Shown here: piece by piece, positions 15,021 through 24,216 of the stretch
Position numbering within the stretch: the stretch's first letter is position 1
Layout: each line of letters opens with the position of its first letter
Source of the DNA: Anaerolineae bacterium
Lineage (GTDB): Bacteria; Chloroflexota; Anaerolineae; Aggregatilineales; Phototrophicaceae
Length of the DNA stretch: 64,000 nt
Assembly: GCA_017303635.1 (NCBI GenBank)
Contig: JAFLCG010000010.1
Location: 208,348-272,347, forward strand
Direction: 5' to 3'
Translations under genes and position numbers: made by a program
The notes under the pieces: generated by a model
The model's input: only the letters and a program-made list of their open reading frames with translations
Told to the model about the DNA's origin: nothing
The model's database searches: none

Positions 15021-17723
15021 ATGGATGGTGGCTCCACTGATCTTCGGATGCCGGATGCAGCCCCGAGTGACCGGCAGGGCATGCTCAATCGCCTCTGGTT
15101 TCGCTTGACTGAGCCAGGTCCCGGCATTGTCGATTATGAGCGGCGTATTCAATCACGCTTTCTGGCAATAACCCTGGTTGTGTTAGCCCCCGCAGGTGTC
15201 TTGCTGGTGGTTGCCATGAATCTCCTCTCGATAGAGGCGATGTTTTCGAATATGGCAATGTGGGTGCTCGCTATTGTGAGCATCGGACTGGGCGGTGTGG
15301 CCTGGGGGCTGAGCCGAACTGCTCAATACCGCGTGGCCGCGTATCTGGTGGTGATCGGTACGACAGCGGCGATTTACTTGTCCGCGCTCATTTCCGGGGA
15401 ACCACTGGAAACACACGGTTACTACTTCTTTATCCTGCCGGCCATCATTACCAAGTTTCTGCTGGGTCGGCGGGTCATGGTGGGAACCATGCTGGTTCAT
15501 CTGGCGCTGATCCTCTTGACCTGGTTCATGCAGCCATCAATAGAAGCAGCCAGTAAGTTAATCGAACCATTTGCCTTTTATCTGCTGACATCCGTTTTAC
15601 TGGTCATTATTGACGCTTTTCGGGAACGGCTTGAGCAAGACCGCCGCAATTTAGTGGAAGCCGCCCACCAAAAGCTGCAATCGGAAGTGCTGGTTCGTAA
15701 ACGAGCTGATGCTCGCTTGTTTTACCAGGCCAACCTATTGGAGAACGTATCAGACGCAATTATTGCCATTGATACGAAGTTTATTGTCCAATCCTGGAAT
15801 CGTGCCGCTGAAATTTTATATGGCTGGTCAACTCAGGAAGCCGTGGGGCAATCGCTGCTATCCCTGTCCTTATCCGGGTATGACGCGGAACAGGGACAAT
15901 CCGTTCTATCTGGGTTGTTGCGTTCGCGCTCCTGGCGCGGTGAACTGAACCAGCGAAATCGATTGGGCGACCAGTTGCAGGTTCAGGTTTCATCGAATCT
16001 GGTGCGAGATGAAGCCGGCGTGGTCACCGGTCTGGTCATGTTGAACCATGACATTACCGACAGTAAGAAATCTACTCTGGAAGAAGCCCGGCAGCGTCGT
16101 CTGGCCCAGGCCCTTCAGGAAACGGCCGCCTTACTCAATAGCAGTCTCAACTTGAATATCGTGCTGGACCGTCTCTTGATTCAAGTAGAACGGGTGCTGC
16201 CTTACGATACTGCTTCGATCATGTTGATCGAAGAGGGTATGGCAACCATATCTCATCATCGTGGTTTTGAGCAGCGGGGCTTCAGTGCCAGTGATTTGAA
16301 TGTGTTTCGGTTGAAGGTGGAGGAAAAAGAAAGCTTGCGCTGGATGTATGAACAGCGCCGCCCCATTCTGATAGCGGATTCGTCCAAGGCAGTATGGTGG
16401 AGTCAGGACCCAACTGCACTTTGGATTAAATCCTATCTGGGTTCTCCTATTCAACTCGATGATGAAGTTATTGGTTTCATCAATCTGGATAAAGCAGTTG
16501 TAGATGGCTTCACCTGGGAACAGGCGGACTTGTTAAAGTCGTTTGCTGACCAGGCTGCGGTCGCTATCCGCAATGCAAGGCTCTACCGCCTGACCGAACG
16601 GTATGCCAAAGATCAGGAACAGCAGGTGATCGCCCGAACCATGGATCTGGAACGGGAACGCGGGCAGCTTCGCGCCATCCTCGATTCGATGAGCGAAGGG
16701 GTGCTATGCCTGATGTTCGGTGAACCGCCTATGCAAATTGTTAATCCGGCGCTGTTGCGGATGACTGGCTTGACCGAGCAGGAATTGGATTGGGACTCGC
16801 TGCGGGCTGCTTCTGTGGATGAGCGGACCCATCAGGAAATTCTCGATGAGATCATCTCCATCGTAGCTCACAAAGGTATGCATCACGTTCTGGGGGCAAT
16901 CCGGCGGGGGACAGAAGGGGAGTTCGATGCCGAAATCAACTGCTCCTCGATTCAGGATCGAGAAGGCCGTTTGCTGGGTCTGTTAATGGTGTTCCGTGAT
17001 GTCAGTGAGGAGAAGGCCTTAGCCGAGCAGAAGTCCCGGTTTGTGGCAAATGCCTCCCATGAGCTGCGGACGCCGCTGACTAACCTGATGACCCGCCTGT
17101 ATATTTTCCGGCGCACCCCGGAACGCTATGAAGAACATCTGGGCATTCTGGAAGATGTGGCGGAACGGATGCGCCGTCTGGTGGATGATCTGCTGGATTA
17201 TTCGCGTTTTGAGCGCGGCATGATCCCTTTGGACCGTCAGGATATGGATTTGCGCCCTGTGTTAAAAGCGGTCACGGATGGGCAAATTCAGGAAGCCGAT
17301 CATAAGTCAATTCAGATTCAGGCGGTTCTCCCCGATACCCCGCTGGCGGTTCACGCCGATAGCTCGCGTATTGCCCAGGTCTTTACCAATCTTTTGACCA
17401 ACGCCATCAATTACACACCGGAAGGTGGGCACATCACTCTGCGCGCATACCTGACCGAAGCTCCAGAAGTGGTTATCGAAGTTGAAGATACTGGCGTCGG
17501 AATTCCCCCGGCGGCTTTGGCCGACATCTTTAAGCCATTCGTGCGGGCACATGAGAATACTCGCGGCACCGGCCTGGGTTTGAGCATCACGCATGACATT
17601 ATTCGGTTGCATGAAGGTACGATCACGGTGAGCAGCGAAGTCAATAAGGGCAGCGTCTTTAAGGTCCAGTTGCCTTACCGGAAATCCTGGCAGGAGTCCG
17701 CCAATGGAGGTCGTAGTGGTTAG
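15021..17723 (+). CDS. Multi-domain sensor histidine kinase (membrane, PAS, GAF, PAS, HisKA, HATPase)
   Basis: 900 residues. Residues about 45-205 hold six membrane segments. A helical linker leads to a PAS domain (about 235-345, ending with a PAC-like VVTGLVMLNHDIT), a GAF domain (about 365-520, YDTASIMLIEEG), a second PAS (about 545-660) and the kinase core. The H-box is ASHELRTPL with phospho-acceptor H680; the ATPase has NLLTNAINYTPEGG, DTGVGIP, FKPFVR and GTGLGLS. No response regulator follows, so the partner is elsewhere. ATG 15021 has no clear ribosome site; ATG 15081, just after GGCAGGG, is an alternative. The signal sensed is unknown. Confidence 0.93.
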   Translation: MDGGSTDLRMPDAAPSDRQGMLNRLWFRLTEPGPGIVDYERRIQSRFLAITLVVLAPAGVLLVVAMNLLSIEAMFSNMAMWVLAIVSIGLGGVAWGLSRTAQYRVAAYLVVIGTTAAIYLSALISGEPLETHGYYFFILPAIITKFLLGRRVMVGTMLVHLALILLTWFMQPSIEAASKLIEPFAFYLLTSVLLVIIDAFRERLEQDRRNLVEAAHQKLQSEVLVRKRADARLFYQANLLENVSDAIIAIDTKFIVQSWNRAAEILYGWSTQEAVGQSLLSLSLSGYDAEQGQSVLSGLLRSRSWRGELNQRNRLGDQLQVQVSSNLVRDEAGVVTGLVMLNHDITDSKKSTLEEARQRRLAQALQETAALLNSSLNLNIVLDRLLIQVERVLPYDTASIMLIEEGMATISHHRGFEQRGFSASDLNVFRLKVEEKESLRWMYEQRRPILIADSSKAVWWSQDPTALWIKSYLGSPIQLDDEVIGFINLDKAVVDGFTWEQADLLKSFADQAAVAIRNARLYRLTERYAKDQEQQVIARTMDLERERGQLRAILDSMSEGVLCLMFGEPPMQIVNPALLRMTGLTEQELDWDSLRAASVDERTHQEILDEIISIVAHKGMHHVLGAIRRGTEGEFDAEINCSSIQDREGRLLGLLMVFRDVSEEKALAEQKSRFVANASHELRTPLTNLMTRLYIFRRTPERYEEHLGILEDVAERMRRLVDDLLDYSRFERGMIPLDRQDMDLRPVLKAVTDGQIQEADHKSIQIQAVLPDTPLAVHADSSRIAQVFTNLLTNAINYTPEGGHITLRAYLTEAPEVVIEVEDTGVGIPPAALADIFKPFVRAHENTRGTGLGLSITHDIIRLHEGTITVSSEVNKGSVFKVQLPYRKSWQESANGGRSG

Positions 17724-17788
17724 AAGATCGTTTGTATGATCTAATTGATTATCGCTTGCTCTGAGTAACTTGAGGAGAAAGCAGATTT

Positions 17789-18046
17789 ATGTCGAACTTA
17801 TCACAGTCTCCTTATGGGGATGGCTCTTATACGCCCGACGACCGCACGGAGATGGTTAATCCAATTGCAGCCAGTTTACAGAAGATGCTGGAACGCAAAG
17901 CGGCTCGCCCACAGGATGTATATCGGTTGGCCGTGATTATGGAAGCGGTTCTGGAATCACTCCATGATCCAGTTGCCCTGGAGACCGTGCGCGGTGAGCT
18001 CCGCGTCCTGCTGAATGATTTATCCCAGACGATGCCGGAGCGTTAG
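17789..18046 (+). CDS. Small hypothetical protein, 85 aa
   Basis: An 85-residue soluble protein predicted mostly helical after residue 25 (NPIAASLQKMLERKAARP, then LAVIMEAVLESLHDP). No family recognised. GAGGAGA about nine bases before ATG 17789 gives a firm start. It lies 65 bases after the sensor kinase and six bases before the metallophosphoesterase, so the three genes are probably co-transcribed. A regulatory partner role with the kinase is possible but unsupported. Confidence 0.7.
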   Translation: MSNLSQSPYGDGSYTPDDRTEMVNPIAASLQKMLERKAARPQDVYRLAVIMEAVLESLHDPVALETVRGELRVLLNDLSQTMPER

Positions 18047-18051
18047 GCGCC

Positions 18052-19242
18052 TTGACATCCAACCCTCCCAGCGGAACAACGCCTCCTGCCAGTCCGCCAC
18101 CTGATCCGTTGGAAGATTCATTGCTGCACCGATTGCTGGTTGCCAGTAATCGGGTTCAGTCCTTACCTCTCAGCGTGTTACTGGGCATTGTTGCCTTCAA
18201 TACTTTTGTGGTCGCGGTTGCGACCCGCTTTTCTGCCATTCACATTGCAGTATTTTTAGCAGCAGCAGCCTTGAATTGGCTGCTCCTCTATCAACTGCGG
18301 GTGACTCGTCGCAGCTTCGGGCCAGATCGTCCATCAGCGCTGGCGTTGACGATTGTCTTTGCAGCCATGACCGCCATTATCGGTTTTCCGGGGATGGGTG
18401 TTGAGGTGCTGCTGGTCCTGCTGGCCGCGATTACGGCCCTGGTGTTTTACAGCACCTGGATTGAACCACAGCGAATCGGTGTCACCCGGCAAACTCTGAC
18501 TACCGCCCAGTGGAAATCCGGCGCTGCACCGCTGCGTCTACTCCATATTGGGGATATTCATGTTGAATATCTGGGCCGCCGTGAGCAGCAGCTCAACCGA
18601 CTAGTGCAAGAACTTCAGCCAGACCTCATCCTTTTTAGTGGAGACTTCGTCAACCTCTCCAATACGCATGACCCGCAATCCGAAGCGGATATTCGAGCGA
18701 TTATCAGCCAATGGCAGGCTCCCCTGGGCGTGTATTGTGTATCCGGTACGCCGCTGGTCGAACCTCTGTATCGGGTCCAGGCTTTTACCCGTGATTTGCC
18801 TAATCTTAAATTGCTGCCGAATCAATGGGCCACGCTGCCCACACCCGGCGGCGAGTTACATGTTCTGGGTATGGTCGTCACCCATGATATGACCAAAGAC
18901 CGGGCCATGCTCCAGCAGATGATGGCGCAGGCCCCCGCCACTGGGTTAAGGACTTTGCTGTTCCACCCGCCGGATATTGCTCCTGAAGCGGATGCCGCCG
19001 GGTTTGATTTGTATCTATGCGGGCATACGCATGGTGGGCAGATCCGTTTGCCACTGCTGGGAGCGATCTTTTCCAGCAGCCACCTTGGTCAGCGGTTTAT
19101 CATGGGGCGGTACACACTTCCGCAAGGGATGACGCTGTATACCTCGCGTGGGGTGGGCCTGGAAGGGTTGGGCGCGCCGCGTGCCCGCTTCCTGTGTCCG
19201 CCGGAGATTGTTCTGTGGGAGATCAGCGGCAGCCAGTCGTAG
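18052..19242 (+). CDS. Membrane-attached metallophosphoesterase with a degenerate GNH motif
   Basis: 396 residues from TTG 18052. Four membrane helices fill residues about 40-130. The calcineurin-like domain follows: motif 1 HIGDIHVEYLGR, motif 2 LILFSGDFVN, then a place where GNHD/E is expected but SGTPLVEPLYR is found, and motifs 4-5 LLFHPPDIAP and CGHTHGGQIRLP. This order is that of the YkuE/UDP-diacylglucosamine-hydrolase-like phosphodiesterases. Loss of the Asn-His pair removes the usual metal-bridging Asn and the catalytic His, so activity is doubtful or altered. No better start was found; the gene follows the 85-residue ORF by six bases. Confidence 0.8.
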   Translation: MTSNPPSGTTPPASPPPDPLEDSLLHRLLVASNRVQSLPLSVLLGIVAFNTFVVAVATRFSAIHIAVFLAAAALNWLLLYQLRVTRRSFGPDRPSALALTIVFAAMTAIIGFPGMGVEVLLVLLAAITALVFYSTWIEPQRIGVTRQTLTTAQWKSGAAPLRLLHIGDIHVEYLGRREQQLNRLVQELQPDLILFSGDFVNLSNTHDPQSEADIRAIISQWQAPLGVYCVSGTPLVEPLYRVQAFTRDLPNLKLLPNQWATLPTPGGELHVLGMVVTHDMTKDRAMLQQMMAQAPATGLRTLLFHPPDIAPEADAAGFDLYLCGHTHGGQIRLPLLGAIFSSSHLGQRFIMGRYTLPQGMTLYTSRGVGLEGLGAPRARFLCPPEIVLWEISGSQS

Positions 19243-19300
19243 AGTAGCGTCTACCGATCTGGCTAAGGACTATGGGCTATTGACTTTCTAAAGTTGCTTG

Positions 19301-19329
19301 TTGACAACGTTCTGGCTTTGTTATACATT
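19301..19329 (+). promoter_or_regulatory. Sigma-70-type promoter of rpoB
   Basis: TTGACA at 19301-19306, 17 bases, then TACATT at 19324-19329. Transcription would start near 19336, leaving a leader of about 165 bases before rpoB. The leader has a small hairpin, GCCTG (19418-19422) with CAGGC (19426-19430), and no recognisable riboswitch. Confidence 0.7.
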
Positions 19330-19500
19330 ACTCTTTCCATTTTTGTCTGTCTGTACGGGATGAACCCCTAACGTGCCGGTCATAGATCATCAGTGTTCAC
19401 CGCTTGCTGGTGCTGCTGCCTGTGACAGGCATGATTGCGTTTCTTTGGCCCACCTTTGGCCTACAACCGTATTTAGCACTGGTATTGAGGAGAGCGAAGC

Positions 19501-22500
19501 GTGTTGCAACGGCTAACCAATATCAAGAACTATGCTCGCACACTTGATGTGCAAGCGCTGCCCTCGTTGATTGAGGTGCAGTTGGAGTCCTTCAAGTGGT
19601 TCCAGGAGCATGGTCTGGCTGAACTCTTTGATGAGATCAGCCCCATTGAGAGCTTCAATGGCAACCTGAAGCTCTATTTACCCGGTACCAGTAAAGAGGC
19701 ACAGGAATTGGGCCTCAAATATTGGTTTGAGGAGCCGAAGTACAACGAAGAAGTCTGCATTGAGCGCGATATGTCGTTCTCTGCGCCGTTGTACTGCCGG
19801 GTTGCGCTGGTGAATAAGGAAGCCGGCGATGAAGTGATCCTTTCGGACATCTTCATGGGGGATTTCCCCTTGATGACCGATAAGGGTACTTTCATCATTA
19901 ACGGCACCGAGCGTGTCGTGGTCAGCCAGCTTATCCGGTCGCCTGGTGTTTACTTCGATGCTGAAGAAGATCGTACCACTGGTCGCCTGCTCTCCAATGC
20001 CAAGCTGATCCCAGATCGCGGCGCATGGATGGAGTTTGAGACCAAGAAGAACGACTATCTGACCATCAAGTTCAACCGGAAGCGCACTATCCCAGTGACG
20101 ATCTTGCTGCGCGCCCTGGCCGCAGTCGATGATGGTCAACCGGCTGCTCAGTCGCCGATCCAAACGGGTGAAACCGATGAGATTATGGCTTTGTATGCAG
20201 CCGTGGATACCAACCCTGACCATCAGTTCATTGCCACCACCATCAAGAATGAGCCGACATGGGATCTGAAGAAAGATCAGACGGTTGCTCAGGCTGCCTT
20301 GCTGGAATTCTACCGCCGTATGCGTCCTGGCGACCCGCCGACGCTGGACAATGCCCGCGAATATCTGTTTAGCCAGTTATTCGATCAGCGCCGCTACGAT
20401 CTGGAGCGCGTTGGTCGTTACAAGCTGAATCAGCGTTTGGGGCTGGATGGAACGATCAGCCGCAAGACTCGTACGGTCACCAAGTCCGACGTGGTCAAGC
20501 TCATCGAGCGCATGATCCTCATCAATACCGGGCAGGTCGGTAAGGATGACATCGACCATCTGGGTAACCGCCGCGTCAAGACCGTTGGCGAATTGATCCA
20601 GAACAAGCTCCGGGTTGGCCTCCGCCGAACCGAGCGTGTAGTCAAAGAACGTATGTCCATCCGCGAAGCGGATAACCTGAGCCCGGTGACGCTGGTGAAC
20701 ATCCGCCCGGTTGTGGCGGCCATCCGCGAATTCTTCGGTTCTTCGCAGTTATCGCAGTTCATGGAACAGACCAATCCGCTGGCGGAATTGACCCATAAGC
20801 GCACTCTCTCCGCGCTCGGCCCTGGTGGTCTGCGGCGTGAACGTGCTGGTTTCGATGTGCGTGACGTGCATCACAGCCACTATGGACGTATCTGCCCGAT
20901 TGAAACCCCTGAAGGCCCGAATATCGGTCTGATTGGTCGTCTGGCGAGCTATGCCCGTGTCAACGAATTTGGCTTTGTGGAAACACCGTACCGCGAAGTG
21001 ATCAAGTTCCTTTCTGTCGATGACCCTAATCTGATCGGGCGTATTGCCCGTGAGGATATTGAAGATGCCAACGAAAACGTCATCGTGGAAGATGGTACGG
21101 TCTTCGATGAAGCCAGTATCAAGAAGCTAAAGAAGGCCAAGATCGAAAAGGTGCCGGTGATGCCCTTCGTCGGTACGGAGATCGTGTATCTCTCTGCCGA
21201 TAGCGAAGATAACTACATCATCGCCCAGGCCAATTCGCTGCTGGATGATCGGCGTCAGTTCGCCAATGACCGCGTTTCAGTGCGTAATCACCAGAAGTTC
21301 ATGGTGATGTCCGCCAAGCGCGTTGACTTTATGGATATTGCGCCGCGTCAGGTCGTGGGTATCAGCGCTGCGCTCATCCCCTTCCTGGAACATGACGACG
21401 CGAATCGCGCCCTGATGGGCTCGAACATGCAGCGTCAGGCCGTGCCACTGCTGCGACCGGATGTGCCGATTGTCAGCACTGGCATGGAAGATCAGGCGGC
21501 CCATGATAGCGGTCAGGTGCTAGTGGCCGACCTCGAAGGTGAAGTGGTCAGTGTCCAGGGTGACCGCATTATCCTGCGCCTGGCGGATAGCACTGAACAT
21601 ATCTACAAGCTGCGGAAGTACAACCGCTCCAATCAATCGACCTGTATTGACCAGCGTCCGGTCGTGCATAAGGGTGATTGGGTCGTACCCGGTACTGTGT
21701 TGGCCGATAGCTCTTCGACCGATCACGGTCATCTGGCGCTGGGTCATGACGTGCTGGGCGCATTCCTCTCCTGGGATGGCGGTAATTACGAAGACGCTTT
21801 GCTCATCAGCGAAGATATGCTGCGGAATGACAAGTTCACCAGCATCCATATTGAAAAGCACGAGATCGAAGCACGCGATACCAAGCTGGGACCGGAGGAA
21901 ATCACCTACGATATTCCCAACGTGGGCGAAGACGCGCTGAAAGATCTCGATGAACTGGGTATCGTCCGCATCGGCGCGGAAGTCGGCCCGAACGATATTC
22001 TGGTCGGCAAGATCACCCCGAAGGGTGAAAAAGAACTCAGCCCGGAAGAAAAACTGCTCCGCGCTATCTTCGGTGAGCAGGCACGTGAAGTGAAAGACTC
22101 CTCCCTGCGCCTGCCGCATGGTGAGAAGGGTAAGGTTGTCGATGTCAAGACCTTTACCCGTGATGAGCATCCCGATCTGCCCGCCGGTGTCGAGAAAATG
22201 GTCCGTGTCTCGGTCGCCCAGAAGCGTAAGCTGACCGTGGGTGATAAGATGGCCGGTCGTCACGGGAATAAAGGTGTTATCTCCAAGATCGTCCCGATTG
22301 AGGATATGCCTTACCTGGACGATGGCCGCACGGTGGAGATCATTCTCAACCCGCTCGGTGTGCCGGGTCGTATGAACATCGGTCAGGTGCTGGAAATCCA
22401 CTTGGGTTGGGCGGCAGATCGCCTCGGCTTCCGCGCCATCACCCCGGTGTTTGACGGCGCGAAAGAAATCGAAATCCAGGCTGAGATGGCTCGTGCCTGG

Positions 22501-23445
22501 CTGATCGACTATGCCTGGAAACAGACCATGACCCGTGCCTGGGAATGGATGAAGGGCTTCGAATACAATCCAGAAGACATCGAAGACGACCGCGAAGTCA
22601 TCCGTCTGTACATCAACAATGGCTGGCTCAACGGATCAGAAGAATATGACGCCGATCAAATCAACCTGGATGAGAACTACGCGCGCCGGGTTGTACTCCG
22701 TGAATGGCTGAAAGAAAAAGGCCACAATGCGGATGGGATTCTGTTGTTCAGCAACGATAACATCGGCCCGGATGAGCGTAAGCAGCGTGATGATCTGGCG
22801 ACCCGCGTTGGTCTGTACTACTGGATGGAAAATGCGGGCGTTGGGTTCGATGTCCCCCTGCCGGAAGAAACCACGCAGGAAGAAATGCGTCGGTTGGCTG
22901 ATCGCACCTTGTTTGAGACGGGTGAACCCATCCCGATCTACGGCAAGCACAAGCTGTTCGATGGCCGCACGGGCGAACCCTTTGACCGTCCAGTGACGGT
23001 TGGCCTCATTCACATGCTGAAGCTGGCCCATCTGGTCGAAGATAAAGTCCATGCCCGTTCGACTGGCCCGTACAGCCTGGTCACGCAGCAGCCGCTGGGT
23101 GGTAAGGCGCAGTTCGGTGGTCAGCGCTTCGGTGAAATGGAAGTGTGGGCGCTGGAAGCCTACGGCGCGGCCTACACGCTGCAGGAAATGCTCACCGTCA
23201 AGTCGGACGATGTGCAAGGGCGTGTCAAAACTTACGAAGCCATCGTCAAGGGCGAACCCATCGAGGAACCCGGCATCCCGACCAGCTTCCGTGTGCTGGT
23301 CAAGGAACTCCAGAGCCTCGGTCTGGCGGTCGAAGCCGTTTCCGAAAGTGGCGATGTCCTGCGCTTTGGCAAGGACGAGGAACGGGCACGGATGCCGCGC
23401 ATGAGCACCGGTCTGCTCAGCCTCGCCGGGGAAGTCGCCGAGTAA
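19501..23445 (+). CDS. rpoB: DNA-directed RNA polymerase subunit beta
   Basis: 1314 residues, full length for the family. Recognised blocks: the N-terminal LPSLIEVQLESFKWF, the fork region SQLSQFMEQTNPLAELTHKR, the rifampicin-cluster residues GPGGLRRERAGFDVRDVHHSHYGR (given here in two parts, GPGGLRRERAG and DVRDVHHSHYGR), ETPEGPNIGLI, the switch region GDKMAGRHGNKG, and the C-terminal clamp QPLGGKAQFGGQRFGEMEVW (read as QPLGGKAQFGG and RFGEMEVWALEAYG). It is the catalytic beta subunit of RNA polymerase. GTG 19501 is preceded by GAGGAG. Unusually, rpoC does not follow and ribosomal protein genes do not precede; the gene has its own promoter and terminator. Confidence 0.99.
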   Translation: MLQRLTNIKNYARTLDVQALPSLIEVQLESFKWFQEHGLAELFDEISPIESFNGNLKLYLPGTSKEAQELGLKYWFEEPKYNEEVCIERDMSFSAPLYCRVALVNKEAGDEVILSDIFMGDFPLMTDKGTFIINGTERVVVSQLIRSPGVYFDAEEDRTTGRLLSNAKLIPDRGAWMEFETKKNDYLTIKFNRKRTIPVTILLRALAAVDDGQPAAQSPIQTGETDEIMALYAAVDTNPDHQFIATTIKNEPTWDLKKDQTVAQAALLEFYRRMRPGDPPTLDNAREYLFSQLFDQRRYDLERVGRYKLNQRLGLDGTISRKTRTVTKSDVVKLIERMILINTGQVGKDDIDHLGNRRVKTVGELIQNKLRVGLRRTERVVKERMSIREADNLSPVTLVNIRPVVAAIREFFGSSQLSQFMEQTNPLAELTHKRTLSALGPGGLRRERAGFDVRDVHHSHYGRICPIETPEGPNIGLIGRLASYARVNEFGFVETPYREVIKFLSVDDPNLIGRIAREDIEDANENVIVEDGTVFDEASIKKLKKAKIEKVPVMPFVGTEIVYLSADSEDNYIIAQANSLLDDRRQFANDRVSVRNHQKFMVMSAKRVDFMDIAPRQVVGISAALIPFLEHDDANRALMGSNMQRQAVPLLRPDVPIVSTGMEDQAAHDSGQVLVADLEGEVVSVQGDRIILRLADSTEHIYKLRKYNRSNQSTCIDQRPVVHKGDWVVPGTVLADSSSTDHGHLALGHDVLGAFLSWDGGNYEDALLISEDMLRNDKFTSIHIEKHEIEARDTKLGPEEITYDIPNVGEDALKDLDELGIVRIGAEVGPNDILVGKITPKGEKELSPEEKLLRAIFGEQAREVKDSSLRLPHGEKGKVVDVKTFTRDEHPDLPAGVEKMVRVSVAQKRKLTVGDKMAGRHGNKGVISKIVPIEDMPYLDDGRTVEIILNPLGVPGRMNIGQVLEIHLGWAADRLGFRAITPVFDGAKEIEIQAEMARAWLIDYAWKQTMTRAWEWMKGFEYNPEDIEDDREVIRLYINNGWLNGSEEYDADQINLDENYARRVVLREWLKEKGHNADGILLFSNDNIGPDERKQRDDLATRVGLYYWMENAGVGFDVPLPEETTQEEMRRLADRTLFETGEPIPIYGKHKLFDGRTGEPFDRPVTVGLIHMLKLAHLVEDKVHARSTGPYSLVTQQPLGGKAQFGGQRFGEMEVWALEAYGAAYTLQEMLTVKSDDVQGRVKTYEAIVKGEPIEEPGIPTSFRVLVKELQSLGLAVEAVSESGDVLRFGKDEERARMPRMSTGLLSLAGEVAE

Positions 23446-23469
23446 ACGCTTCGCAGACTGATGACAGTA

Positions 23470-23497
23470 ATGGGCAGCCTGCGGGCTGCCCATTTTG
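23470..23497 (+). terminator. Rho-independent terminator of rpoB
   Basis: A perfect 10-bp stem ATGGGCAGCC (23470-23479) and GGCTGCCCAT (23484-23493), four-base loop, followed by TTTGATT. It separates rpoB from the next gene. Confidence 0.85.
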
Positions 23498-23544
23498 ATT
23501 CTGTGACTATGTTATATTCTGTCAAATGCGTGTGGTGACTACTG

Positions 23545-24216
23545 ATGAAACTTCAGATACTCCATAACTGGAATCTCTCCCCGCAGGAAGCGATTGCGCT
23601 GCAACGGCAACTCGCGGCGCAGGTCATCACGGATCGCCCACTGGATCTGAACGCCATCCATTTCGTCGGCGGGGTGGATGTGAGCGTCAAGGACAATCAC
23701 TCGCAGGCAGCGGTGGTTGTGCTGCGCTACCCGGAACTGGACGTGATCGAAACCGTGCGCGCCGATCAACCGACGCCGTTCCCGTATATTCCGGGGTTAC
23801 TCAGCTTCCGTGAGGGGCCAGTGCTGGTCAAAGCCTTTGAGCAGCTCGTGAATATTCCTGATGTCTTCATCTTCGACGGCATGGGCATCATGCACCCGCG
23901 CCGACTGGGGATCGCCAGTCAGATGGGGTTGTGGCTCCAGCGCCCGACCATCGGTTGTGGGAAGACTTATTTCATTGGGGAGTATGCTGAACCTAGCCTG
24001 GAGCAGGGGGCTTCCAGCCCGCTCACACACAAGGGTGATCTCATCGGTGCGGTGCTACGCACGCGGGCACAGGTCAAACCCGTCTTTATCTCGCCCGGTC
24101 ATCTGTGCGACTTGGACTCAGCCATCACCTTAACCCTGCGCTGCACCACCCGTTACCGGTTGCCAGAACCCATCCGTCAGGCACATCATGCAGCCGGTCA
24201 GTTTGAGTCGCCCTGA
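23545..24216 (+). CDS. nfi: Endonuclease V (deoxyinosine 3' endonuclease)
   Basis: 223 residues, the usual bacterial length. The catalytic carboxylates are all visible: D45 in GGVDVSVKD, E90 in LLSFREGP and D111 in FDGMGIMHPRRLG; the PYIPG wedge that probes the deaminated base is at 80-84. The enzyme nicks DNA one base 3' of inosine, starting repair of adenine deamination. The C-terminus keeps the SPGHLCDL segment typical of the family. Its 3' end overlaps the convergent gene at 24198 by 19 bases. ATG 23545 is the only sensible start. Confidence 0.95.
   Translation: MKLQILHNWNLSPQEAIALQRQLAAQVITDRPLDLNAIHFVGGVDVSVKDNHSQAAVVVLRYPELDVIETVRADQPTPFPYIPGLLSFREGPVLVKAFEQLVNIPDVFIFDGMGIMHPRRLGIASQMGLWLQRPTIGCGKTYFIGEYAEPSLEQGASSPLTHKGDLIGAVLRTRAQVKPVFISPGHLCDLDSAITLTLRCTTRYRLPEPIRQAHHAAGQFESP

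Noticed and set aside
19393..19425. Ten-codon Cys-rich frame (MFTACWCCCL) in the rpoB leader
   Set aside because: No ribosome site and only ten codons; likely chance, though it overlaps the small leader hairpin.
21520..22401. Long open frame (293 codons) on the minus strand inside rpoB
   Set aside because: It is antisense to conserved rpoB coding sequence and reads as low-quality protein; a G+C-rich codon-bias shadow.
23446..23544. Search for the start of rpoC after rpoB
   Set aside because: The gap holds only a terminator and the nfi ribosome site; the following frame is endonuclease V.
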